Made by a program: the position numbers and the translations under genes
The notes under the pieces: generated by a model
Seen by the model: only the letters and a program-made list of their open reading frames with translations
Told to the model about the DNA's origin: nothing
Databases searched by the model: none
NCBI GenBank assembly: GCA_002428525.1
Contig: DIWU01000024.1
Span: forward strand, 180,862-244,861
DNA: 64,000 nucleotides
Reading direction: 5' to 3'
From: a bacterium UBP14_UBA6098
Lineage (GTDB): Bacteria; UBP14; UBA6098
In this document: positions 35,159-45,099 of the stretch, in pieces
Layout: each line of letters starts with the position of its first letter
Numbering within the stretch: the stretch's first letter is position 1

Positions 35159-37873
35159 ATGAAAAGATTTTGTGCGATTATTTCTTTATTCGCCGCTTTT
35201 TCGCTCTTTGCGGGCATGGATTCCAATCTCGAGTCCACCGCCGGTCAAATCGGCCCGGGGAGTATCGTGTGGTCGGAGGACGGCGCTTACTTGGCGCTCG
35301 GTTCGTGGTCGGGCGAGGGGCTTTGGGCATACGATCTCGACAAAGGCAAACTCCGGGAAATCGATATCGAAGGCATTCGCGGTAGGTTTATCGGCCTCTC
35401 CGATGGTTTTTTTCTCGCTAAAACAATAACCGACAACGGCCAGAGGGCAGTCGCTATCTCTGTGGCTTCCGGTGGGGAGGTTTGGTCCTCGCGCTCAGGG
35501 GATAACGTCGGAGCGCCGGTCGCAATCGACGGCGGGTTCTGCTATTCAAACGACGGTGTTTTGGTCGAACTCGACGGCGATTTCAACCCGGTTTCGACCG
35601 CCTATCTTCCCGGTCTTCCTCAAAGGCTCGTTGTCGAGGCTCGAGATATTTATTATTCCAGCGATGAAGGAATAATCCGCCGCTACAACCTCGACACCAA
35701 GACCCTCGACGAATTCCCCTGCGAAAACTCGCTATGGAACCTGCGAATCCTCGGCGATAGTATCGCCGCTGAGGGATCCGACGGCAATATCTGGCTTCAT
35801 TCCAATGGTTGGCGGATTATCGCCCCCGGAACCGATCCCGTTTTGTTCGAGGGCGGGATTATCTTCACCCAAACCGAATGTTCGGGCAAACAGATTCTTT
35901 CCTCGAGGATCATGCTGTCTGTCGGAGGCGAGCCTCGAGCGCTCACCCCGACTAATATCCTCGCGGGAAGGCCCTCGATCTCGCCGGATGGCAAGCGGCT
36001 TTGCTTCGTGAACCTCTCCACCGGCGATGCCTATCTCGCAAATCTCGTTAAAAGCAATCTCTCCGATATTCGAAAACTGTTTTCAGGAACCGAAGTTTCC
36101 CGCGATAACCCGCGAAACCGGCCCTCCGAGCCGATGGTCAACCTCGACTGCCCCTATATCCATCAGGTTTACGACACACCCGACTGGTTCAACGGCGGCT
36201 GGTCGTGCGGCCCCACAAGTTGTATGATGGCGCAAAAAAAATACGGCATCCTTCCGAATCACGATATCACCTGCTCGTGGCCCTATAGCCACACGAGTTC
36301 GCACGGCTGGTATATCCCCACCGAATACACCTTCAACGGATATACATACGATATCATCGGGTTGGCCGCAGACGATGTTTGGGTTCCCGGCGCACACGGC
36401 TTCATCTGCCGCGAGGTCGGCGGCGCGATTTGGACATGTATGCGCGATTGGCTCATTCAGCATTATTTCACAAGCACTATCGACTATTCCCCGACATGGG
36501 CCGAGTTCATCGCCGAGATCGACGCCGGCTATGTCGTCGTCGCGAGCACGAACACCATCGGCTACGGCCACATCATGATTTTCAAGGGCTATCTCACCGA
36601 TCATACGATCATCTGCAACGACCCCTACGGCAACGCCAACACCTCGCCGTGGCGCGACTACTACGGCGCCGATGTCTATTACGACTGGCCCGGCTACGAC
36701 AACGGCCATGTCGTGCTCGGGGTTAGCGGCCTGATTTTCGCCCACGGCCCCGCCGGAACCGCCACGCCGGACACTATCGTCGATGATCGAAGCACCGGCT
36801 ACCGCTCCTACGGCTCCACGACCTTCTGGCACGAGGCCGCTATTGGCTGGGAATCGCATATGTGGTGGACATATTCCACGAATGCCACAGACACGGTGAA
36901 CGATACCTGCTATGTCACTTGGACGCCGATCCTGCCGGGGAGAAGGCTATACGAGGTCTTCACCTATATCCCCTCGAACAACGCCGTCGCGAGCGCCAAC
37001 TATCGAATCTATCACGACTTCGGGATTTCGACCTGCATTGTGCGACAACAGCTGTATTCAGACCAATGGATCAGCCTCGGGACATACTCCTTCGAGATCG
37101 GCGAGGGCGGAAAGGTCTATCTCGGCGACGGCACCGGATATTCCGGCGAAAAGATCGGCTTCGACGCGATCAAATGGAGCGACCGCGGCCCTCTCGCCGC
37201 TCCGGACACGCTCGTCCCGCTCGCATCGGACGGATTTCGTTGGGGCGGGCCGATCCAATGGCGCCGTATCGTCGATGGCGGAACCGGCGGCAAATTCTAC
37301 TGGACCGGATCGATCACTACCGCCGATGTCAACTCGGGAACATGGCGGCCGAACCTCCCCGCGGACGGCGACTACGAGGTCTTAGTCTATATCCCCTCGA
37401 CCAGCGCGACAGCCAACGCAGTCTATCGAGTGCGGCACCTCTCGGGGGAAACCCGCGTCACGGTCAACCAGTCGAGCTATTCCAACGAATGGGTTTCGCT
37501 CGGGGCCTTTCGTTTTTCCGGGAGCGGAACCTCCCTCTATCTCGGCGATTCGACCGGAACCTCCGGCGCAAGGTTGGCCTTCGACAGCGCGGTGTGGCGG
37601 AGCGTTCCCGTCTATGCCGGTGAAATTTCTCTCCCAAATGAAACCGCCTTGCGCCTCGTTCCGAATCCCTTCAACTCCGCATGCAGGATTGAGGGCGCCG
37701 ATTCGGTCGATATTTACAGCGTTCGCGGCGATTTCATCACAAAGCTGTTTTCCGATGGCGGCGGAATAATCTGGAATGGAAGGGACTCCCGCGGCGGCGA
37801 GGTCCCGAACGGAGTCTATCTCTTCAAAAAGGCTAACTCCGACAAATGCGTCAGAGGTATTTATTTGAAATAG
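35159..37873 (+). CDS. Exported C39-like peptidase with propeller, two golvesin-like modules and FlgD-like tail
   Basis: The 904-residue product has a signal peptide (1-20) and a ~300-residue beta-propeller-like region ('GDSIAAEGSDGNIWLHS', 'RPSISPDGKRLCFVNL'). A papain-fold C39-type domain follows with Cys350 in WSCGPTSCM, His471 in GYGHIMIF and Asp488 in CNDPYGN. Residues ~535-680 and ~683-820 are two copies of a golvesin/xly-CBD-like module (each ends 'SLG.{..}F..G...YLGD.TG.SG...FDA'). The end is a FlgD-like tail with LVPNPFNSACRI and final RGIYLK. I infer cell-surface or extracellular proteolysis or peptide cleavage. A TATTT/TTATAA-rich region before 35159 likely holds its promoter. Confidence 0.82.
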   Translation: MKRFCAIISLFAAFSLFAGMDSNLESTAGQIGPGSIVWSEDGAYLALGSWSGEGLWAYDLDKGKLREIDIEGIRGRFIGLSDGFFLAKTITDNGQRAVAISVASGGEVWSSRSGDNVGAPVAIDGGFCYSNDGVLVELDGDFNPVSTAYLPGLPQRLVVEARDIYYSSDEGIIRRYNLDTKTLDEFPCENSLWNLRILGDSIAAEGSDGNIWLHSNGWRIIAPGTDPVLFEGGIIFTQTECSGKQILSSRIMLSVGGEPRALTPTNILAGRPSISPDGKRLCFVNLSTGDAYLANLVKSNLSDIRKLFSGTEVSRDNPRNRPSEPMVNLDCPYIHQVYDTPDWFNGGWSCGPTSCMMAQKKYGILPNHDITCSWPYSHTSSHGWYIPTEYTFNGYTYDIIGLAADDVWVPGAHGFICREVGGAIWTCMRDWLIQHYFTSTIDYSPTWAEFIAEIDAGYVVVASTNTIGYGHIMIFKGYLTDHTIICNDPYGNANTSPWRDYYGADVYYDWPGYDNGHVVLGVSGLIFAHGPAGTATPDTIVDDRSTGYRSYGSTTFWHEAAIGWESHMWWTYSTNATDTVNDTCYVTWTPILPGRRLYEVFTYIPSNNAVASANYRIYHDFGISTCIVRQQLYSDQWISLGTYSFEIGEGGKVYLGDGTGYSGEKIGFDAIKWSDRGPLAAPDTLVPLASDGFRWGGPIQWRRIVDGGTGGKFYWTGSITTADVNSGTWRPNLPADGDYEVLVYIPSTSATANAVYRVRHLSGETRVTVNQSSYSNEWVSLGAFRFSGSGTSLYLGDSTGTSGARLAFDSAVWRSVPVYAGEISLPNETALRLVPNPFNSACRIEGADSVDIYSVRGDFITKLFSDGGGIIWNGRDSRGGEVPNGVYLFKKANSDKCVRGIYLK

Positions 37874-38110
37874 ATTTTTTCCGAGCCGCTACCGCCCCGC
37901 ATTCATACGTCGCGGTTGTTTGAACCCCGGCTTGACGCATATATCTTGTTGTTGAATAATAACTTATGTGATCGAGACCGCCGATGCCGATATTAAAATT
38001 TTTACCAAAATGCAAAATCGGGGAGTTCGTCCGCGGGATTAAAATTCTTATGTGTTCTTGACCACGGATTTTTATTATTTATATTTATTACATGATGAAA
38101 GGGGTGCAAA

Positions 38111-39337
38111 GTAGATAATTCGCGGAACAGAATAATACTCATCTTTGTTTTTCTACTGGCATTCGGCGCGGCACAGGCCGACGAGGCGTCTTGGCGTGTT
38201 CGATTCTCGCTCTCTTCCGCCGATTCGGGCCTTACCGACAACTACAACGTCGCCGGAGTGATCGAGGGAGCCAGCAGAGAGAGGGATATCTACGATTCCG
38301 AGAAGATGTATCCCCCGCTCTCCCGCTATGCGATCATGTTCTTCCCGCACCGCGACGCGACAGAGCCTGACTACTGGCCGCCACCCTACGACAAAGACTT
38401 CGCCCACGATTTCAGGCCGCCCATAATAACTAAAGAGATCTGGTATATGAAGTTCGCAATGGTCTATACCGGAATCGAGACGATAACGGTTAGCTGGGAA
38501 GAGATGAATCGTATGCCCCCCTCGTATCTGCCGCTTCTCATCTCGCAGGAAGACGACTCGGTCAATCTCTTTGCCTATGATTCATATACAAGCGTGTTTG
38601 CCTCGGGGATTCACAGATGGAAGTTCTCCGTCGAACCGGGATACTACGAATCATGGGCGATCAGCCCCGCCGAGGCTACAATCCACGCCGGCGAGATTTT
38701 GGATTTTCATTTCTACCTGTTCCGCTCGCCCGATTCGACCATGTGCCTTTCCGCAAGCTATATCTTTGAGGGCACCGGCGGCTTTATCAGCACAGACGGC
38801 CGCTTCACCGCAACCTCTCCGGGAAGCGGGATAGTTATCGCTAATCAGGGCGGCTATTCCGACACGGCCTTTGTCACGATTCTGCCCTGTTTAGAATTCG
38901 ACCTTCCTCTGGCCCTCGGGTGGAACCTCGTCTCGTTGCCCTGCAACCCTCCCGGCCACCGCCTCGCGGATATCCTCTTCGGATACTCGGGCAATGTCTA
39001 TTATTACGATAACTCCCTGAACAATTATATCGAAGCCGACAGCTTATTTCCGGGGATAGGCTATTTCGTTCTCTCGACGCGCGACACCGTTCTGTCGATA
39101 TACGGCGCCGCGATGGACTCCGTCTCCGCCGATGTCGGAATCGGATGGAACCTCCTCGGCGGCACAAGCTATACCGATCATTTTGACGATTTTTCAACCA
39201 TTCCGACCGCAATTATTCACGGTTATCCGCAGATATGGGATTCGGGGGCCTATTTCGAGGCCGATTCCTTCGCTCCCTATCGCGGATTCTGGGTGTTATG
39301 CGGGTTGGCCGGAACAGTCCGAATAATTACCGATTGA
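38111..39337 (+). CDS. Exported protein with twin GWNL modules; start codon defective
   Basis: The reading frame is open from 38099 and encodes a clear signal peptide, DNSRNRIILIFVFLLAFGAAQA, just downstream. AAAGGGG at 38098-38104 lies 6 bases before codon GTA at 38111, exactly where an ATG or GTG is expected. The first standard start, GTG 38258, would remove the signal peptide. From 38111 the product has 408 residues: an N-terminal ~200-residue region without a recognised domain, then two copies of a module (GWNLVSLPCNPPG and GWNLLGGTSYTD) each with 'GYFVLS' or 'GFWVLC'. The same twin module occurs in the next gene. The start may be a point mutation, an error or a rare start. Confidence 0.7.
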   Translation, partial: VDNSRNRIILIFVFLLAFGAAQADEASWRVRFSLSSADSGLTDNYNVAGVIEGASRERDIYDSEKMYPPLSRYAIMFFPHRDATEPDYWPPPYDKDFAHDFRPPIITKEIWYMKFAMVYTGIETITVSWEEMNRMPPSYLPLLISQEDDSVNLFAYDSYTSVFASGIHRWKFSVEPGYYESWAISPAEATIHAGEILDFHFYLFRSPDSTMCLSASYIFEGTGGFISTDGRFTATSPGSGIVIANQGGYSDTAFVTILPCLEFDLPLALGWNLVSLPCNPPGHRLADILFGYSGNVYYYDNSLNNYIEADSLFPGIGYFVLSTRDTVLSIYGAAMDSVSADVGIGWNLLGGTSYTDHFDDFSTIPTAIIHGYPQIWDSGAYFEADSFAPYRGFWVLCGLAGTVRIITD

Positions 39338-39347
39338 AAGGGGCAAT

Positions 39348-42300
39348 ATGGGAAGAAAAGTTCTGTTTTCGTTGATTCTTATGCTGGGGATATTCTCCGC
39401 CGGCCTTTTCGGCGCTTCATATTCCTATCAGGAAACATTCGACGACCAAGATTATAGAGATCCCGATTCGACTACGGGCGAATGGGGAACCGCCTCCACG
39501 GGATATGCCACTCCGGGCTTAGGGCCGAGGGAGGTGAAGTTCACCTCTGCGACCGTGAGCGCTGTCACTAAGGATGTCGCCGAAAACGGCAGATATATAT
39601 TCTGCGCCGCGAGCAACCTCTCCGGTTCGGGCGGCGGGCTTTATATCTTCGACGGCGAGAGCTATGGTCAGGTCGCCTCGCTCGTCACGGGGGAAAACCA
39701 TCAGGGCATAGCGGTTTCCGGCAAATTCGCCTATCTCGTGGACAACAACGGCGAGGTCACAGAGGTGAATATTTCCAATCTCTCGTCCCTCAGCTCCGGA
39801 ACCCATTCGGTCGGTGCGGGGGTGAACCTCGTCGATGCCGCCTATTCCAACGGCTATCTTTACTCCGCCGCCGGAACCGGCGGAATCTATATCACAAAGG
39901 TCGATGCGGGAATTGGCTCGGCAACCTCCTCGAATTACACCGGATATACCGTAAGCGCTAATGCCCGCGGCGTGCATATCTGGGGGCGCTATCTCCTCGT
40001 CGCGGACAACGCCGGCCTCTTCGTGCTCTCGCTTCAAAACCCGGCCTCGCCCTCGGTTGTCGGAAGCATCGTCACAATTAGCGATTGCCACGATATCGAC
40101 ACCGACGGCTATTTCGCCTTCGTCGCCTCGGGCGATAAAATAAATATCGTCAAGCTGTCGAATCCGGCATCGCCGACTTTAGTCACCTTCCAAAACTCCC
40201 TCGGGAACTGCACCTCGATTGCCTTCAACGCCGGCTTCGTCATCGGTTGCTATAGTGCCGACGGAGCTAAGGTCTTCGATTTCAGGGACTATGTGAACTT
40301 CAAATACAGCGGCAAAGTCAGCCTGTCTCAGGCGGGTGCCACCGCCGAGGGCGCGGTGACATTGGGCAAACAGACCGTCGTCGCCAACGGCAACGGCGGA
40401 GGGGTCGTTTTCATCTCGAACGCCCATGTCTTCTCCCCCGACGACGAATGGAAATACGAAACCTCGCTCGCGGCCTACGGTAGCGAGGTTGTTGATGTAA
40501 TCACGAACGGCCGCTACGCCTATGTCACCCTTCAAACCTACGGCCTCGTCACGATCGACCTCACGACCTTCGCCGTCGTTAATAGCGATCCCATCGCCGC
40601 AACCAGCGTCCTCGGAATGCAGATCGCCGGCGACAAGCTCCTTATCTCCGCGGGAACGAGCGGGCTTCTGTTCTTCAATATCTCAACCCCCGAAAACCCC
40701 TCGAGCGACGGCGCTGTCTCGATAGACGGCGGAACTGTTTATAGCTCGGTCACCGACGGCAAATACGCCTACCTCGCAGTGGGCGGAGTCACCCGCGGAA
40801 TAGCCCGAGTCGATCTTTACACAAGGGCATTCACGAGAATCGAAACCGATTTCGACATCTTCAATGTCGCACTCAAGGGGAATTATCTCGCGGCGGCCTG
40901 CCGCGATCTCGGCCTCGGGCTTGTCGATATTGCGGAATTTAGCGCCGGCTCTCCCGAGATCACCGATTTCTATACCCATTCCTCGGGTAGATGTTGGGGA
41001 GTCCTCTTGGATAACAATTACGCCTATCTCGCCTATGGCGACGGCGGCTTGGTGATTGTGAATCTCGCGACTATGTCCTATGTCGGCGGTCTTGCAAGGT
41101 CGGAGGTTGGAATCGTTCTCGGTGTGACGAGGTTCGATTCCTTGGTCGTGCTTGTCCGCGACGAGACGAACCCGTTGGTCTTCGTCAATGTCACGAACCC
41201 GGCATCGCCGGCCGTCGTCTCGACATCGATCCTTCCTGCGGGAACATCGCTTCCCGAGGCTATCACGCAATGGCAGGATTATATGCTTATCGCCGATTAC
41301 TACGGCGGAATCAAGGCATTGGAGATTTACACCGAAAAGAACGCGCTTCAACAATCGCAGTTTATGTCGTCGGCGTTCAACTCGGTGACCGATATCACCT
41401 ATTTCCAGTGGAAATCGCTCGAATACTTCCCCGAGGGCGAACCGGGTTATACGGACAACAAAGATACCCTGACGTTTTGGCTCCTTTTCAACGATGGAAC
41501 CATGTCGGACGATATCAAGATTTTTAGAATCGGCGAGCCCGGGACAAATACTTACCAATACCCCGAACCCCTGCCGTGGGGCGGGGATTCCGCATGGGAA
41601 TATATCGGCTATCTGCCGGATGGAATTCAAGAGCTGAAATGGAAGGCCGTCCTTCAAAACGCCCATGACGGCTGGACTCTGAACGGCGCTTGGCACGCCG
41701 ATTCGGTCGGAATTCGATACCTCACAGATGAATATCCCCCCGAAGCCAGAAGGCGCGCCGGTGTGCGCATCGATGTCGATTTCGGCGGAGGGGAGATTGC
41801 AGAACTCGAGCTCGGCCTCGACAGCACAGCCTCCGATCGATTCGACCCCGGCCTCGACGAGCTTTACTATCCCACCGGCCCCGGCCCGCACGCCTATTTC
41901 GCGATTGACGATCCCGACCTGCCGGAGGGAGTCGGCCTTTCCGCCTGCCGGGTGAATTCAAATAGAATCGGTCGGCCGGTGAGGCTTGTTCTCACGGAAC
42001 CGGCGGTCGTTTCTTGGACAGCCCCCACTGAGCTCGATCCCGGATCGATTATCCTCGCGGATATCGATATGACCGAATCCTCCTCGATTCCACTCTCCGA
42101 GGGCGATCATAAGGCTATTCCCGGCGCGAGCTCGGCGGTGTATTTCAGGTCGCGCCTCGAGCGCGGGTGGAATATGGTCTCGCCTATTGCATATCCCCTC
42201 GTCGGCTCGCCGCGCGAGATTTTCGGGGTCTCCGCCGAAAACATATGGTCTTACAACGACGCGATGGGCGGATTCTATAACCCCACCGAGGTCGGCGACG

Positions 42301-43244
42301 GCTTGGGATATTTCGTCCTTTCGACCTCCGAGGTGGACAACAGCTTCTACGGTCTCATCGACGAATGGACATGCACCAAGCTACACACCGGTTGGAACCT
42401 GATCGGCGGGCCGACCGCCGGCGCGGTTCATATCAGCGATATTATCACGCGGCCGACCGGTCTAATTTGGCCGGGGCCATTCTACACCTTGGGCGACGGC
42501 GACTACGACGCCACGGAATGGCTTACCCCCGGCCGCGGGCATTGGGTTTTTTCACTCGGCGAGGGCGAGCTTTTCGCCCGTGAGGACTCGAGGGCGGACA
42601 AGCCGCTCGCGCTTGGAGAACCCGAGCTTTCCGCGACAATCCGCCTTGCCGGCCCGGCAAATTCGACAGCGCTGAAAATTGGCGTCGATTCCAGAGAGCT
42701 TCTATTCAACCGGCTCTTAACGCCGGCGCTTCCGGGAAGGCGCAATATGGGCGGGCTTATCGCGAGCGGCGCTCCGACCTATCTCTCGACCTCGGTCTTG
42801 CGCTCGGCCGGCGAATGGGAACTCGTTGTCTTCGAGAACTGCCGTATCTCCTCCGATGTCGAGATCAAGCTCACCCGGGGCGAGTTGGAACTTTCCGTGG
42901 ACTGCTTCGGCATCGATATTTCCGCGGGAAGATACAAGCTTACACTCGATGGCGCGCCGGTTCCGAAGGATTTCATCCTGTCGGTTTCACCGAATCCATT
43001 CAACTCGGTCGCCAAGGTGACCGCTGTTATCCCCTCCGCGGGGAAGATGAGCGTCTCCGTTTACGACCTCGCCGGAAGGAAGGTCTCGACTATCGCCGAG
43101 GGCGAGATGTCCGCCGGAAGACATACCTACAGCTGGAACGCCCTCGATTCCGAGGGTAAAGACCTGCCCTCGGGTGTTTATTTCGCAAAGCTCTCTCTCG
43201 ACGGCGCGACTGTGATCTCGAAGAAGTTAGTATTGTTAAAATAG
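39348..43244 (+). CDS. Large exported protein: LVIVD-like propeller, twin GWNL module, FlgD-like tail
   Basis: The 1,298-residue protein opens with a signal peptide (MGRKVLFSLILMLGIFSAGLFG). Residues ~60-660 hold repeated blades with 'AYLA.GDGGLVIVNLATM', 'LVIVD'-type strands, so a propeller is likely. Residues ~660-900 form a beta-sandwich-like region. Near 940 and 1015 come GWNMVSPIAYP and GWNLIGGPTAG, the twin module shared with the gene before it. The C-terminus is FlgD-like: SVSPNPFNSVAKV and final KKLVLLK. It is probably a surface or extracellular structural/adhesive protein. It starts 10 bases after the previous gene, so the two are likely co-expressed. Confidence 0.78.
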   Translation: MGRKVLFSLILMLGIFSAGLFGASYSYQETFDDQDYRDPDSTTGEWGTASTGYATPGLGPREVKFTSATVSAVTKDVAENGRYIFCAASNLSGSGGGLYIFDGESYGQVASLVTGENHQGIAVSGKFAYLVDNNGEVTEVNISNLSSLSSGTHSVGAGVNLVDAAYSNGYLYSAAGTGGIYITKVDAGIGSATSSNYTGYTVSANARGVHIWGRYLLVADNAGLFVLSLQNPASPSVVGSIVTISDCHDIDTDGYFAFVASGDKINIVKLSNPASPTLVTFQNSLGNCTSIAFNAGFVIGCYSADGAKVFDFRDYVNFKYSGKVSLSQAGATAEGAVTLGKQTVVANGNGGGVVFISNAHVFSPDDEWKYETSLAAYGSEVVDVITNGRYAYVTLQTYGLVTIDLTTFAVVNSDPIAATSVLGMQIAGDKLLISAGTSGLLFFNISTPENPSSDGAVSIDGGTVYSSVTDGKYAYLAVGGVTRGIARVDLYTRAFTRIETDFDIFNVALKGNYLAAACRDLGLGLVDIAEFSAGSPEITDFYTHSSGRCWGVLLDNNYAYLAYGDGGLVIVNLATMSYVGGLARSEVGIVLGVTRFDSLVVLVRDETNPLVFVNVTNPASPAVVSTSILPAGTSLPEAITQWQDYMLIADYYGGIKALEIYTEKNALQQSQFMSSAFNSVTDITYFQWKSLEYFPEGEPGYTDNKDTLTFWLLFNDGTMSDDIKIFRIGEPGTNTYQYPEPLPWGGDSAWEYIGYLPDGIQELKWKAVLQNAHDGWTLNGAWHADSVGIRYLTDEYPPEARRRAGVRIDVDFGGGEIAELELGLDSTASDRFDPGLDELYYPTGPGPHAYFAIDDPDLPEGVGLSACRVNSNRIGRPVRLVLTEPAVVSWTAPTELDPGSIILADIDMTESSSIPLSEGDHKAIPGASSAVYFRSRLERGWNMVSPIAYPLVGSPREIFGVSAENIWSYNDAMGGFYNPTEVGDGLGYFVLSTSEVDNSFYGLIDEWTCTKLHTGWNLIGGPTAGAVHISDIITRPTGLIWPGPFYTLGDGDYDATEWLTPGRGHWVFSLGEGELFAREDSRADKPLALGEPELSATIRLAGPANSTALKIGVDSRELLFNRLLTPALPGRRNMGGLIASGAPTYLSTSVLRSAGEWELVVFENCRISSDVEIKLTRGELELSVDCFGIDISAGRYKLTLDGAPVPKDFILSVSPNPFNSVAKVTAVIPSAGKMSVSVYDLAGRKVSTIAEGEMSAGRHTYSWNALDSEGKDLPSGVYFAKLSLDGATVISKKLVLLK

Positions 43245-43254
43245 AAAGAGTGAT

Positions 43255-43851
43255 ATGAAGTTTTCGTTTGTTATGCTTCTGCTTCTGCCCGTTGTTGTTC
43301 TCGCGCAGTCGGCGGCGATGGAGTGTTATCGCTCCGCTATGGCCGACGCGATCATCAAAACAAAAGATCGTGCCATGGTCTTCGAGACCTACGAAAAATG
43401 GGAGACCGAGGGCAACTCGCCTGATATATTGGACGGCAAATTCAAATGGGCCTTCCGCGACGGCAACGGCGCCCTTCTCAACGACGCCGAGCTTCTCACG
43501 AAGATCGGTCAGGAGGAGGCCGCCGAGCGTATGCGCGAAATCTACCGAGTCCGCAAGAACCAAGGCAATGTCCGCCTTTTCGTCGGGGTTCCGCTTGGAA
43601 TCGCGATGGTGGCGGTCGGCGCTTTGTGGTTCGATGGCAATTTCACCGACAAAGAGCCCTCGACGCTCGATCAGGCCGGCGCGCTCGTATTGGGGATTAG
43701 CGGTGTCGGAGTGACAAGCTCGGCAACTCTCAGCTTCATCTCGACCCGAAAGATCGATCCCTATAAGCACGATGTCACCTCGAAACAATCGCTCGATGTC
43801 TTAGATAGGCATAACACTGCTACAGCGCTCAAATGTAGCGCAAAAAAATAG
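43255..43851 (+). CDS. Small exported or membrane protein of unknown function
   Basis: The 198-residue protein has a signal sequence (MKFSFVMLLLLPVVVLAQS), a charged helical region (~25-100) and two hydrophobic stretches near 108-128 and 142-160. I do not recognise the family. The gene follows the 1,298-residue protein by 10 bases, and a terminator hairpin lies 22 bases past its stop, closing the transcription unit that began at 38 kb. Confidence 0.65.
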   Translation: MKFSFVMLLLLPVVVLAQSAAMECYRSAMADAIIKTKDRAMVFETYEKWETEGNSPDILDGKFKWAFRDGNGALLNDAELLTKIGQEEAAERMREIYRVRKNQGNVRLFVGVPLGIAMVAVGALWFDGNFTDKEPSTLDQAGALVLGISGVGVTSSATLSFISTRKIDPYKHDVTSKQSLDVLDRHNTATALKCSAKK

Positions 43852-43872
43852 TCTTCGTCATTATGTGAATCA

Positions 43873-43911
43873 CTTCGCGATGATGTTCATTGTCGCGAAG
43901 TTCTTTTTTTA
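43873..43911 (+). terminator. Rho-independent terminator after the 38-44 kb exported-protein unit
   Basis: ACTTCGCGA pairs with TCGCGAAGT around a 12-base loop and is followed by a run of T residues (TTCTTTTTTT). Confidence 0.85.
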
Positions 43912-43951
43912 CTAATTTACGCCCTTAAAACTCACCGCTTTAACTCACTCC

Positions 43952-44072
43952 GGGCGTCGGCGCGAGCATGCTCGCCGGCGAAGCGGCCGAGGCTCGATTT
44001 TGCCGCAAACCAAGATTTCCGCTCGGCCGCTTCGCGCCGATCTGCGGGGCGCCGCAGATCGGGCCGACGCCC
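43952..44072. repeat. Cloverleaf-like nested palindrome, copy C
   Basis: The outer stem GGGCGTCGGC (43952-43961) pairs with GCCGACGCCC (44063-44072). The first arm is the palindrome CGAGCATGCTCG; the second is a 14-bp stem GCGAAGCGGCCGAG/CTCGGCCGCTTCGC with a ~30-base loop containing GCAAACCA; the third is CCGATCTGCGG/CCGCAGATCGG with a 4-base loop. Arm order and the GCATGC-centred first arm match copy B. The gap 43852-44188 also contains the upstream terminator and the promoter region of the ptb pair. Confidence 0.88.
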
Positions 44073-44188
44073 TTTAGGTTGGAAAGTGCATTTCGAGGTT
44101 GACAGAGAGAGCGCGACGTTTTATCTTATATGAATTATTGTGTTCAAGAATCAATGGTGTTTAAGCTGTAAACGATAAGGAGCGATCT

Positions 44189-45085
44189 ATGGAGAACCTC
44201 GATGGATTAATTTTGAGGGCGAAGTCTATGAGCGGTAAGAGGGTATCGCTTGCGGGTGCGAATGAGGCGGATTCCCTTTTAGCGCTTGAGAGGGCGCGGT
44301 CGGAGGGCATCGCGGGCGGTGTTCTTGTGGGCAATTCGGATTCGATCGCGGAGATCGCCGCGAAGAATGGGATAGATATTGGGAATTACGAGATCGTCGA
44401 TGTCAGATCGGAGAAGGACTGCTCGCGCAAAGCCGTGGAGATAGTCCGCGACGGCGGCGCGGATGTGCTGATGAAGGGCCTCGTTTCGACTGCTGATTTC
44501 ATGCGCGCGATTCTGGACAAAGAGCGCGGGCTCATGGCCTCGAAGCTACTCAGCCATGTCGCGCTGTTCGAGGTTCCGCTCTACCACAAGCTCCTCAGTG
44601 TCACCGACGTGGCCATCAATATCGCCCCGACACTCGAGGAGAAGGCGACGATTATCTCGAATGCGGTGGAAATTTTACAGAAGATAGGAATCGCGGAGCC
44701 GAAGGTGGCCTGTGTTTGCGCGGTCGAGAAGGTCAACCCCGGCAAGATGCCCTGCACCGAGGACGCCGCTATCCTCGCCGGCATGAACCGCTCGGGGCAG
44801 ATCACCGGTTGCATCGTCGATGGCCCCTACGGCCTCGACAACGCGGTCGATATCGAGGCCGCCAAACTCAAGGGCATTAAGGACATAGTCGCCGGCGACG
44901 CGGATTTGATACTCTGCCCGAATATCGAATCGGCGAATATTCTCTACAAATCCTTGGCCTATCTGGCCGGTTGCACCTGCGGCGCTATAGTGGTCGGAAC
45001 CTCGGCGCCGGTGATCCTCACCAGCCGGGCCGATTCGGACGCCACAAAATTCGCCTCGCTCGCGCTTGGAATTGCCGCTTCATAA
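44189..45085 (+). CDS. Phosphate butyryltransferase (PTB/PTA family), copy 1
   Basis: The 298-residue protein has the phosphate acyltransferase fold: 'VLVGNSDSIAEIAAKNGID', 'GGADVLMKGLVSTADFMRAIL', 'LLSHVALFEVP', 'GQITGCIVDGPYGLDNAV' and 'GTSAPVILTSRADSD'. It is shorter than Pta and matches phosphate butyryltransferases, which exchange CoA for phosphate on butyryl-CoA. A ribosome binding site AAGGAG precedes the ATG. A related gene follows 14 bases downstream. No butyrate kinase gene is in the window. Branched acyl-CoA substrates are also possible. Confidence 0.88.
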   Translation: MENLDGLILRAKSMSGKRVSLAGANEADSLLALERARSEGIAGGVLVGNSDSIAEIAAKNGIDIGNYEIVDVRSEKDCSRKAVEIVRDGGADVLMKGLVSTADFMRAILDKERGLMASKLLSHVALFEVPLYHKLLSVTDVAINIAPTLEEKATIISNAVEILQKIGIAEPKVACVCAVEKVNPGKMPCTEDAAILAGMNRSGQITGCIVDGPYGLDNAVDIEAAKLKGIKDIVAGDADLILCPNIESANILYKSLAYLAGCTCGAIVVGTSAPVILTSRADSDATKFASLALGIAAS

Positions 45086-45099
45086 CTTTAGGAGGAAAT

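Noticed and set aside
40683..41891. 402-residue open frame opposite the 1,298-residue exported protein
   Set aside because: Antisense shadow; the plus frame has signal peptide, repeats and a FlgD-like tail.
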